A stretch of 29,617 nt of DNA from Sphacelaria rigidula (lineage: Eukaryota > Phaeophyceae > Sphacelariales): contig CAXNAA020000076.1 in assembly GCA_964200075.2 (NCBI GenBank), positions 1 to 29,617 of the forward strand, in the 5' to 3' direction. Made by a program: the position numbers and the translations under genes. Under the pieces are notes generated by a model. The model did not search any database. It had not been told where the DNA came from and saw nothing but the letters and a program-made list of their open reading frames with translations. Below are positions 9,324 to 20,100 of the stretch, piece after piece (within the stretch, counting starts at the first letter, position 1; each line of letters opens with the position of its first letter).

Positions 9324-9868
9324 TCAGTCTTTTCGACAAGCAAGTATGCTTTACCGCCACTTCGTGCTGGCTCTGTGCATCTCCTTGAGATATCACGCTA
9401 CATCAAGAACTACCTCGTTCTTTCATTCACACTTGACACCAACCAATGCAGAGGTGTCAGGATGTGACTGCATCGGTGAGAAGCCTGAGAGTACAGCTTT
9501 GGAATCGATATCATCTGGCACGAGCTATGAATCATTATTCCACAGGGTCTCCAAGAACCGAACACATCATGAAATGACGTCCCTACTTGGCCGTTGGCCA
9601 CTTTCCCTCTATTCTTTGTACTTGGTATCATTTGGCTACATACAGTACAAACGAAATCCCCGGTGTAGAGTTGGTACAAAAAACTAGCATGCCACGACGA
9701 CATTGTGATTGATGACTCATGAAGAACAAATGTCAACGCGTATGATAATTACCCGCATGCGAGGGTGTACGTCGTACCACCGCGTCCCGCATACGAAGTA
9801 GCCCAATATGCCCCAGTAAATACACCCGGGAACAAGCGAATGCCGGGGTGGGGTGTCTCACGATCTTG
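9324..9868. other. no gene recognised
   Basis: A 148-codon plus-strand frame (9241-9687) and an overlapping minus-strand frame have no recognisable motif and extend into the putative LTR. They are regarded as chance ORFs. Confidence 0.4.
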
Positions 9869-10036
9869 CGCCGGGGGGGGGGGGGGGGGCACCTGGATCA
9901 TGCCCTCCAAAGTCACAAAACCCTTAACGGCGGGGGGGGGGGGGGGGGAGAAAAGGGGGGGGGGGGGGGGGGGAGGAGGGGTGAGGGGGGAGAAGAAAAG
10001 TGGCGGGGGGGGGGGGGGGGGGGGGAGGGGGAAGAA
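9869..10036 (+). repeat. poly-G and polypurine block
   Basis: Four G-runs of roughly 15-20 bases, separated by short A/G segments, make a nearly pure purine strand from about 9930 to 10036. It has strong potential for G-quadruplex or triplex formation and is prone to length error in sequencing. Glycine-rich translations here are artefacts. Confidence 0.9.
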
Positions 10037-10778
10037 AATGTTTAGCCACCTAATGCCAGGTGAAGACCAAGTAGATCATCTGTTCATTGATCTCGCAAGC
10101 AATAATGAGCTGTGACGATACATATTTCGGTCTAACTGTTGCCAACGTTGAAACTTGGGCGCTACGTGAAATTTGGGAAATAATGATTGTCTTTTCTCCT
10201 ACGTGGTCAGAAGACATACCTACAGAAACAATCATACTTTCACAGTACAGTAAAATATACCGCAACATACTGCAACAACACAGACATTGAATAGTGGGAA
10301 AATGCCCAAGTACACACACAAAAAATGAATAGGAAACACACCCTGGCGCGTGTTTGCCTAAACTCGACTCCGTGCCTGGTATCCCCATTGATGAGAGAAA
10401 GCCTAAGCTCACGTTGCCCTCGTGGATTGGATAGATGCAGAAATGAAGTCCCTTGCCTTTATATCCACTTCCACTTGAAATCCTCCCCCGAGTCTTTGTC
10501 CCCCATGACTATTTGAGAGGGCAACTTTCTCCACGGATTCCCCCCTATTGTTACGCACGCAACCAAATTTCTGACCCGTATGAAATATAATCTGTCCCCC
10601 CTTCGTCCGCCTGTGTATCCCTCAATCATCAAACAATTCAACATGTCCGTCCACACATTATCCCTGTAGTCAACAGCGCATCGTGTGACCAGGTCACGCC
10701 TATGCGAAAGCATGGTACCTCCAACTCAAAAAATAACCAGATCAAAAACGACCAGTTTAACTCGGAACGCCACCGCAG
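10037..10778. other. no gene recognised
   Basis: Only short overlapping frames occur on both strands, with no domain motif or convincing splice-linked coding segments. Confidence 0.4.
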
Positions 10779-10961
10779 GTGGCAGGGCATAAAGAGCACA
10801 GACCCATCCGCAAACATAGTAGTGGCTCAAGCTTCAATCGCTTTTGTGCACGTGAAGATGAGGGCCGTCCTGTCTATGCCTTTAGGCGGGAGTCCACGAC
10901 GCCCCGGGTCGGGGGTGTCCCCCTCCCGAAGGAGCACTTCCTGCCGGAGGAGTGGCGGTGA
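10779..10961 (+). CDS. possible terminal exon of an unrecognised gene
   Basis: A plus-strand frame ends in AREDEGRPVYAFRRESTTP, then RVGGVPLPKEHFLPEEWR, then TGA. The composition looks protein-like, and an AATAAA at about 11006 lies some 45 bp after the stop, as expected for a 3' end. No initiator with a plausible N-terminus and no upstream exon could be assigned, and the family is not recognised. It may be a terminal exon, a gene fragment or chance. Confidence 0.25.
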   Translation: MAGHKEHRPIRKHSSGSSFNRFCAREDEGRPVYAFRRESTTPRVGGVPLPKEHFLPEEWR

Positions 10962-11435
10962 GGCCCCCGGGACCACTGCCAGTGCCTCCTGCCGAAATGG
11001 AGGCAATAAAATTTTCCAATTCCTGCAGATAACCACACCGCAGTGGCGCAAAAATAAAACACCAAGAAAACAGTATTTCGTTTCAGGGATAAACGGGTAC
11101 GATTTGGGATTACTGCTCCTATTACTCCTTTGTTACAAAAAGTGGTTACGTGACAAAAACGAATTGGGGGGGGGGGGACGAGGGGAGCGTACTTTGCCGG
11201 GCATGGGGGAGACGCTTTTGCACAGAACTTTATGATCTGGTGACACCGGTTTTAAGAGGTTTCCCTAGGTATTCCAGTATGCAACGAGAGCTATGCGTGT
11301 AAATTATGGGTGCGCGGTTCCGACGGGAGGGCGGAGCCGCTCAGTGCCTACCCGACACCTTGCTCTCTTGAACCGGAAATCGCAAGATCGGAGAGAGCTT
11401 GCCGGGTGTTTACGTTATCCGACTCATTTATATCA
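10962..11435. other. 3' flank of gene B, no gene recognised
   Basis: Contains a G-run (11165-11178) and AATAAA/AAATAAAA-like motifs on the plus strand. If gene B has a further C-terminal exon spliced from the GTTTGT donor at 11450, it would lie here or further left; none was recognised. Confidence 0.35.
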
Positions 11436-14400
11436 TCAAGTCATACAAACCTGAACGCGAGTCGGCATGGCCTTGGGCGTCTCCCCTGTAAGGGTCTGGG
11501 GCAAGTTTCGCACAACACGCTCCAGCTCCATGATATGCATAGGCGTCTCCGGCTTGTTGGGGTCGTAGTCGACCTGGCAACCGATCTGGTACTTGTACTC
11601 ACCTGTGTCATATTGCGTGTTCATCCATGTCCGAGTTTATACGAGAATGTATGGGTACTACAAGTCAAGCACAACGTCCTCAACCTTCGTATTCCATTTA
11701 GTAGCGGCGGAGCGATTCTCCCAGGCAGTAATGGTCAAGGGCCTGAAGTCTCCGATGCATGCAACAGCTCTGAGTATAGTGTACAGCACCATGTGTGTTG
11801 TTGTGCGGGCCTTACCGTCCACGTTGAAAACAGGAGTCAGGCAAAGGCACAGCTGGTACACGCTTCCGTCTGGCTTGTGGTTCTGCAGTTTGCAGAAAAG
11901 AGGATCGGCGTGGCGAAGGGATTCCATGATTTCCTCCACCATGTAGCCCTCCGTCATTGGCCCCTGAAGAAACTTGGCATTACGCCCAATGTTCTCTTTC
12001 CCGTAGCCTGGGACAATGGTGTACAGGGAACAGCACGTTAACACCGTCGAATCTCTACGGGTCGCCGAATCGGAATACCGCAAAGATTTACTGCAGTTCA
12101 GATATTTGATGAAATACGACTTCATCATCATGCAGTTCCTGTCCAATACTACAGTGGCGAAATTACCAGGTAAACTGCAAGTACTGTCAATTCCGTGTAC
12201 ACTTTGTTTTGCCCATCTCTTCATTACTGTTGAGTACTTGAATATATCGGGGTGGTTCAATACTAACACAGAATGATTCGTCCATGTTTGGCCATCAACG
12301 AGGGCAGCAACAGAGCAACTGTTGCGAAACACATTTGCAGCTTATTCGGAAACTTGCGATGGCACGCTCACAAACGATCTATACGGTACACCTAAAAGTC
12401 TCGTTCCCTTGTCCTGCCGGTACACTGTGCACTACTGAAATGGAACGAAGGCCTCACCGGTCTGGGCAACAAAGCCATCGTTGAGGTGTGCAATCGGGCA
12501 CCCTGGAACGAACATATCGCTAACCACCAGCCCGATCCGAAGGGTCTCGGACATAATCTTGAGCATCTCCATCCAGTAAGTGGGAGAGTCCGGGTCCTGA
12601 AGATGGAAGATGTACCAAACCGCCCAATTTCTCGTCATAACGATAGTAAAATGAGCGAATCGAAAGAAGGATGTCAGTCGTGTTTTTTTCGTTCCCTATT
12701 TTCGAAGTTTCTGATTTCCGCTCTTGAAAGCGTCATGGCGTGAGTACATGAGGGGACACGAACAGGTTGACTGACTTTGTATGGCGAGAGTTGACGCGTC
12801 ACGGGAGTGCTAATCCACTCCGTGAGACCAAAATGCAAGGCGTGTACCGGGGAAGAGATGGGTTGATCCCTTGAGACCACGGACTCGTCCCGGGGAAGGG
12901 GAGGGGTTCAAAGTGTTACGAGAAAAAAAAATGCAGAGATTGAGAACTTTCACACTCTCCCGACTTTTTCGGGAATCAAAATTCACTCTCCCAGAAAATG
13001 TGGCAGCAAAGTTCTCAACTAGGTCAAGCAATAGATCAATTCAAGACTAGATACATTTTGTGTGTGTACTGTTGTCCCATCCATTCTGGACGCCGGTCTA
13101 CACCTTTCGGTATATGTGAGCGTACCACGGGCCGGGGTCACACAGGAGAAATGTCAACACAGGAGCTTTTTCTTTTTCATTTGTTTATAGTACCGCACCT
13201 TCCTTCTGCGATGCTTGCCTTAATTTTTTATCGCGAGAGGGGCTCAGCAATCTCTTTCCCTCGTCGACCGATAAGTCGAATTTTGTGTACCCACGACATA
13301 GTCGCTCTCCACTGTTGGGCATGGTATGGGAAAAAATCCCAGATCGCTCCGAGAATTGAATCCACGACCCAACCGTCAGAGGGTTTCGACGTTACCAACT
13401 AAGCCACCGGGGCGACCGGTTACATAATATTACCCCGAAAATGTAGCGCTGGATCTTTGTGGCAAGTCAGGAAAATGCTTCATTTTCTCCGAAAGAATCG
13501 AAAAAGTCTGAAAACAAATCCTGTTAATAACGACTCTTGCGGTATATGCATTGGAAACAACCCACATTCAGTAAAAACATCGGATAAGACACATCTTGAA
13601 TGGAGAAGGAGAAGGAATGTAGTATCACTCCGTGAACTTTGAGAGGTATCTCTCAAACCTAGTTGGACCAATTGATACACAAACTTGTATCTACGATACT
13701 GCTGGCGGGGCTACGCTGATAAGTTGGGAAAAGTCTTCGGTGCACTGAGTTCGCGACCAAATCTGGAGGCAACTAAACTCATCACCTGGCCGCACGCGAC
13801 AGTCCTGATTGGTAGCTGTTCGCCATTGACCTCGCGTTGTTGAAGAGCATACACGAAGTCACGGGACTGGTTGGCGGCCATGTAGCGCGTGAAGCAATCT
13901 TGCCCGAGGAAGTATAGGCTCATTTCTTGCCACCTACGATCATAAGAATGAAGAGAGTTGCGAGCGATTCCAACTCGGGAACATGATTTCCGCCACACAA
14001 ATGAAAAAAGCACACTGGAGCCATCGGTAGCGATAGACACATAGACCATCCGCGCGTGTGCTATGGATATAGTGTTGGCCACTATATACATATCTAGACT
14101 ACCTCTTGCGTCGCGGAGACGGGGATATGTGCGACACATGTGCTTCACCTTGCCATTTCTTGAATAAGCGGCGGCCACCCCGTGCGGTTGAGGTTGCCAA
14201 TGACGATCTCATTGGTGGTGCAGTAGAACAGAGAGTTCTTCCACATCCTCCTGTGCAGCTCTCTGGCGGCTTGAATCTGGTAACGGGGAAATCGTGTTTA
14301 CTGTACTGTATCACGTTCTCTGCGTCAAACGGGAAATGTGCCATGTTGATCGGAGCATACCCGAGCTGTTTTCGAACCTTGAGTGTCAGTGGGACAAGGC

Positions 14401-16758
14401 AGTCTCAACGCCTACCAAGGGTCAAAACACCTATACGTAAGATGACCCTGACCTGCTGAGGTCCCTGTGACATGAGAATTTGCTGTGCCTCGACCCAGAA
14501 GCGAAGGTGGGTCTGCGACATTTGAGAGCCGTATTGCTTGAGGAAGCTGTCGAAGGACATGAAGCCAGCTTGGTCCATAAGCATGCATCGCAGGGCACCT
14601 ACAGGGTCCTGCAGCCACATTATCTTGGTGAAGGCAAATATCGTACCGTCGTAGTTGTCGGTCTGACCCATCACCCTGACGGAACGAAATACAATGGAGG
14701 AGAGGCAGCCGTGTGTCGAATCAGTGTTGAGTTCCACATTCGGATGGGGACCCAAAACCCAAATGGTGGAGCATACGTGCGCTGTGTGTCGAAACATACT
14801 CAAAGCTGTCTATGTATCAAATACATACGTCCACGAGGCGCTTACCCTGCGGCCTTCTTCTTTTTCTTGAACTTATTCTTTGGACGCGCGCCGCCGGCTG
14901 CTGCTTCTTTCTCCTCCCGTTGTTCACCAGCAGTGAGGATTTGTTCCTTGGCGGCAATCATGGTGTTGGCTTCACCTGTGGTCTTCGCCGCCAGCGCCCC
15001 GCGAGCTTGCGCTGACGCCTTCGACTTCAGGTTCAGCCGGCTGGGCAACAGACGAAGGAGCTTGTCCAGCTGCACTAGTCGCTTCTTCAGGCCCTTGTCT
15101 TCCATAATCTCGAATTGAACGCCGATGACGTACCGGTAGATGTTGTCACCGTCGAACACGGGCTTCATGGAGAGCAAGTTCTGGAACTTCTCGCCGTTCT
15201 TGCGGTAGTTGGTCAGTTTCACGTGACAGTCCTGCCCCTTCGACAGGGTGTTGCGGATTACAGCGATGGATTCCGGCTCGGTGTCTGGCCCCTGGAGGAA
15301 TCGGCAGTTTCGACCGACGGCCTCTTCCTTGGTGTAGCCAGTAGTTTTGGTGAACTCGCCGTTGATGTAGACCATGGGGGCCCCCGGGATAGTCATGTCG
15401 GATATGACGATGCAGGCAGGGAAGGATTCCGCTGAAGAGATAAACATGTTAAGCCAGTCATCGGCGTCTTGAGGCATCTTGGATCCAGCCGTGCTCAGGG
15501 CACCTTCGAGTGCAGCCGACTGTAGGTAGATATTCGACCCAGCGAGGCAGGGGCACGACACATGCGATTTGCAAGTTTTGGATATTGCAAGGCATTCGGA
15601 TCAGTTGAATGACACCTACAGTACATCACGAAACTGTGCTGTGCCATTGTGTATCGGGCAAGACGAGGTGCAAGAATAAAGTCGGCCGGGTAGCACAAGA
15701 GTGAGCTCCCGAGGTTTAAATATAAACATGGAGGATTCGTCCGGCACGTCTATCGCTGGTGCTTATGTTGATAGTTCACCTCTCCGGCGTTGGACTTCTT
15801 GCGCAGCTCGTCCATGACCGCCTCGCAATACTTGGACTTTAGGAATCGCGGGAAAGCGTCGAACGCGAGCATGTTTAGTGTCTTGTCTGCCTCATCCGTC
15901 ACAAGTGCAACAGCAGACTCGGGCGTCACCGCCTCACCCGACTCCTTGTTGCACTTGTCCCAGAGTTCCTGCGTGCCCTTAGTACGGTCCTGAGCTCCAA
16001 TACCTGATCCTTGGGCGGCGACGAACTGAGTGTATACCTTCATCGCAGCATCTTGCTGCGCCTGTCCAGACATGTCGATCATCTTCTGCGCTTCGAGGAA
16101 AAACTCTAGCTGTGCATCGCCATACTCGGTTCCTAGAAATGCCAGCATTTGCTTCTGAGCAACCTGTTTTTTGGAACGATGCCAGGATTAGGGTAGGAGA
16201 TGGGAGGGAGGTCGAACGGGGCAAGCCATCTACCGCAGAAGAGGCAACATGATGTTGACATACTCGAATCGAAACAAAAGAAAGCATATTCATATGCCAG
16301 GTTGACCTCTTCGAGTTGAGCGTCAAATCGAACAGGGTAGGAACTCAGCATATAATTGTATGACGTGTTGAGTACACAAAGATGCATTGCCAGCAGGATT
16401 ATCAACGGAAAACACTAGCAAGTGGGATCAAAACCCGCGACAACACATCCCCCGTAACTTCGCTGTTGTACAAGTAGCCCAGTACACGAATAGATCGGCT
16501 ACCTACCTCGCTCTTCAGAACATTCCGGAGAGACGCGGCGGCATCTTGCATCCACAGCGACTTGGTGAAGTCCAGCATCGCAGATTTGTGCTTCTTGCCA
16601 AACTTCTTGCCGTAGTGAGTCTTGTTTTTTTTGCCGCCCACCGTGATCTCCGACTTGATTTGATCCCCCACCTCTTGCTCGCTTCCACCAGAAGGTATCC
16701 CAGGAGGCATGCCCATCATGCCTGGTGCACCCATTCCTGTTGCCGGGATTGCCGACAT
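11436..16758 (-). CDS. Gene B: RGS-LOV-RGS-LOV protein (9 exons, 768 aa)
   Basis: Likely a blue-light-responsive regulator of G-protein signalling: RGS domains act as GTPase activators of G-alpha, and LOV domains bind FMN. Exons in transcript order are 16758-16507, 16163-15780, 15519-14846, 14675-14453, 14276-14149, 13933-13786, 12596-12458, 12007-11816 and 11602-11436. All introns are GT-AG, phases close at every junction, and the CDS is 2307 nt. Residues: Met/Gly/Pro-rich start 1-50; RGS1 about 60-205 with AFDAFPRFLKSKYCEAV; LOV1 about 235-352 with GRNCRFLQG (Cys284) and GVQFEI; Lys-rich linker about 400-437; RGS2 about 445-600, degenerate in its last helix; LOV2 about 615-725 with GRNAKFLQG (Ala660 replaces Cys) and the FQNLL Asn lost (YQLCL). 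The start MSAIPATGMG is chosen as the first Met after a region without clear coding signal, but the frame is open upstream. The last exon may instead splice at CAG|GTTTGT (11451/11450). Intron 6 carries two SINEs. Confidence 0.85.
12672..12930 (+). mobile_element. SINE family 2, 5'-truncated copy in gene B intron 6
   Basis: Its reverse complement matches the plus-strand sequence at about 22345-22560 closely. Shared landmarks are TTTGAACCCCTCCC, GAGTCCGTGG, CGGTACACGCC/AGGTACACGCC with TTGCATTTTGGTCTC, GCGTCAAC and AATCAGA.ACTTCGAA. The 3' end runs into nine A residues (12922-12930). The tRNA-like head present in the 22.6-kb copy is missing here. It is inserted antisense to gene B, between exons 6 and 7. 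Confidence 0.75.
13061..13416 (-). mobile_element. SINE family 1 (tRNA-derived), copy 1, in gene B intron 6
   Basis: On the minus strand it begins GTCGCCCCGGTGGCTTAGTTGG, with an A box TGGCTTAGTTGG (13406-13395) and a B-box-like GGATTCAATTC (13363-13353) at tRNA spacing. It is about 85% identical by eye, over its full 350 bp, to the copy at 26978-27328, including the body (GTGGAGAGCGACTATGTC, CTGTGTGACCCCGGC) and the 3' part (CCGAAAGGTGTAGACCGGCG). The head is an RNA polymerase III promoter derived from a tRNA; the element is non-autonomous and would use LINE machinery. It lies in the sense orientation of gene B. Confidence 0.85.
14846..15519 (-). other. Gene B exon 3: photoactive-type LOV1 domain plus Lys-rich linker
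   Basis: This exon holds the equivalent of gene A exons 5 and 6 in one piece. The Cys codon TGC is at 15306-15304. After the conserved helix the chain continues AAKTTGEANTMIAAKEQIL (homologous to KTTGE|ANTALLDKESIV in gene A, where an intron splits it). It then runs into a basic tail with NKFKKKKKAAG, a possible nuclear-targeting or acidic-membrane-binding patch. Confidence 0.88.
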
Positions 16759-17124
16759 ATCCAACACTCGAGGAGGTAGGTTCCCGTCTCCCGTGTAGTC
16801 CAAGGGAACCACGCGTTGTAAGTCCTTCCGTGTGCAGGAGAATAGGGGTACGACAATACGTATCAAGGATAAATGGGTATTTCTACAGCGTTGGGCTCCC
16901 AGGTACCAACGCTCCAACGATGCCTGCATCACCCCCCCCCAAGGCCCCTCGGCTTGACGCGTACTAGTTGACGTGATCACTCACGAACACTTTCGGACAA
17001 GCACACTTCTGCATAGGGTACACATGTGAAAACGGTGCTTTGTCCTCAATATAATTATAGTCGTGGTAACATTTACTTATTTTGAAGGGGCACTCCACAT
17101 ATTTATATGTACATACACATGAAG
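16759..17124 (-). promoter_or_regulatory. spacer between genes A and B: 3' flank of A and presumptive promoter of B
   Basis: 366 bp separate the gene A stop from the gene B ATG. The gene B frame is open throughout the proximal part, and an acceptor-like GCACACGGAAG|GAC near 16832 could instead make this an intron joining the two genes. No TATA box or other clear promoter element was recognised. Confidence 0.35.
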
Positions 17125-20100
17125 TCAATGACTTTGAATAACCCTACGCCACCTTGAAGTGATTCTCACATCGTTGTTATCCCCACATATTGAGCTGGGT
17201 AGAAGCCGAAGAACACGCTCCATCTCGATGATTTGCGCTGTCATACCCGGATGAGCATGTAGTTCGACTTGCATACCCACCTTCTCACGCATAAACACCG
17301 CGAGCAAGTCAGAATGAAAGCGGGCAACATGTGAGGCTGGAGCGTAAAATAGCACTGGCGGGACGTTCGGAACGCGTGCTCGTCGTTCTTGTACAAAGCG
17401 TGAGGCAATACCAGGCCGAAATATTATATATCCAGCACACACCTGGTAGAGGTATTCCCCCTCCGACCCGAAAATGGGGTGGAGGCAAAGTAAGTTCTGG
17501 AACTTGCGACCATCGGCCTTGTGGTTGTGAAGTTTGCAACAAAGGGGTTCGTGCTGTTGAAGGGCATGCATAATCTCCGTCACCATGTACTCCTCGGTTT
17601 CTTCTCCTTGCAAAAACTTTGAGTTCCGTCCGATGTTCTCCTTCCCGTATCCTGGCAACGTGAAGCGCCAACACAGGGATAATGAAGGTGATCGATCAAC
17701 TCTCATTTTGTGTGCCGAAATGTTGAAAAAGGCAAAGCGAAGCCTAGAACTGTTCGATCCGCGTGACAAGTCCGCTTTGACTGAGGAGAGGTACACAAGC
17801 AAAAGAAATACGCGGTGCTCACGGCTTCAGGGTAAAGAGCGATGAAAAATTTCAGGGTAAAGATACCCGATGCTGGCCATGAGATATGCGCCATTTTCGC
17901 TGGTGAAGTCACAACGCCGCCAGCAACAGATCGATGCTCATCCCTACCGGTTACGGTCTTGAAGCCCTCGTTGATGTACGCGAGAGGGCAGCCTGGGACG
18001 TTCATATCGGCCACCACCATCCCCACCGAAACGGTTTCAGACATCGTCTTGAACATTTCCAGCCAAAACTGGGAGGAGTTCTGGTTCTTGTCTTTGGCAA
18101 CTGTCTCGATGGGAGGCTGTAAACACAGAGGGTAGGACACAAGTAGACGCGGACAAGTGTGTTAGAGCGTGACCACCACTGCTTGGAAAGCCATACACGT
18201 GTTTTGCTGCAGACATGTGCCAACCGTGTTCATCATGTATACTGTACGTGTTTTGCTCTTCTGAGAACACCATGTCTGTTTCATGTGTCACACACCTTCT
18301 CCCCAGCGATTTCACGCGCGCGAAGCTGCTTGACCATTGCGAGTCCGAACCTAGAGTTGAGGAAACGGGGGAGCATGTCCGTTGCCAGGAAGTACAACGA
18401 CTGCTGCGCCTTTGCTTCGATCTGCAGATGTCGATCGACGGTAAGGAGTGAAGTGGTTACTTTACGGTTCCACACACATTTCGAGTTCCACAACGTGCCG
18501 AATGGGTGGAAGCCAAGCTGGGAAAAGGGGCAGATATGGTCATTCTTGCATTAATATGCGCATTTACCTCAGCATGAATCGGAGTCATGTCGGTCTTGGG
18601 CATATCGCCCACCACGATCTCATTGTTGGTGCAGTAGAACAGCTGGTTGTGGTCCATGACGCGGTGCATGGTCTTGGAAACCTTGTCCTTCTCATTCGCG
18701 GGCGTATTACGTAGTACTTCGGACTGACACACGTCCGGAGGTGATGGTCAAGGGGCGCATATATGGGATGTTTTGCTAAGTCAAATGGGGACACGTCAAG
18801 TCGATATAGACACCTTCGGAACAGAATAGAGAGCCCCAACAGTTGTACAAGAGCAATCATGTGCGGATGGAAGTTGCCCCCCCCCCCCCCACGGCAAGTA
18901 TACAGTACAATGTCGCAGCTTGTCGATACCCGATCGTGTTTTAGCATGTGTTGTTTCAGTATGTGCGGCGCGCCACTCATCAATCACCTGCACATAGAAC
19001 TCGAAATGCCCCTCGAATACCACAGAGCATGTCTTGACGTACTCCGTAAGGACTGCTCGGCAGGGCCAGTCAGCAACCAGCGCAGATAGTGTTTTCATGG
19101 GATTGGCGAGCCACATGATCCTTGTGAACGAAAAGACGGTGTTGTCGAAGTTCATATGCGCGCAGTCCATGTCAATCTGCGGAGGACAACGGCACGGCGA
19201 CATGGGTACATTAGGACTGTCGAACCACGGAAAATACATGAAAACATATATTCCCATGGAGACCTTCTTGTTTCACCCTACAAGTATTACTTCTCCATCT
19301 ACACGCACCTCATCTTCGAGCATGGCTCTCGGTCCAGATTGAACAGCGTCGCCGGCTTCGGCTTCACTTTTAACGATCGATTCCTTGTCCAACAAAGCGG
19401 TGTTAGCCTGGGGAAAAGAAGACACGCATCGATATATTCACTTCTACAGAGTACTCTTGAATGGTCCATGCAAACAAGCGGGATCTCGGGCTGTGCAGTG
19501 CCATCGTTGGGTTTTGAAGGTTGCACCACTGCAAGCGTTCGTCGCGCGTGCTCGATGCAACGAAGTAACATGCCCCTCGATATAGTCAACGACATCGCTT
19601 GCGAAACGGTTTACGACGACTCAAATCACCGTCAAAACTGGGGGTAATTTGCCACTAATACAAGTGCTGCTGCGAATAAAAATATCGGGACAGCACGAAA
19701 TGATTGTCGTTCTTAACTCACTTCACCAGTTGTCTTTGAAGCCATCTTGCCGCGCATCCTGGCCTTGGCCTTCGACTTCAGGTTCAGCCGGCTGGGCAAC
19801 AGACGAAGGAGCTTGTCCAGCTGCACTAGTCGCTTCTTCAGGCCCTCATCCTGGAGGATTTCAAACTGAACGCCGATGACGTACCGGTAGATGTCATCTG
19901 CGTCAAACACGGGCTTCATGGAGAGCAAGTTCTGGAACTTCTCGCCGTTCTTGCGGTAGTTGGTCAGTTTCACGTGACAGTCCTGCCCCTTCGACAGAGT
20001 GTTGCGGATTACAGCGATGGATTCCGGCTCGGTGTCTGGCCCCTGGAGGAATCGGCAGTTTCGACCGACGGCCTCTTCCTTGGTGTAGCCAGTAGTTTTG

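Noticed and set aside
9765-10115. Glycine-rich ORFs
   Set aside because: They are produced by poly-G runs in every frame of that strand.
11310-12041. 243-codon plus-strand ORF
   Set aside because: It is antisense to gene B exons 8 and 9, whose minus-strand reading is supported by homology to gene A.
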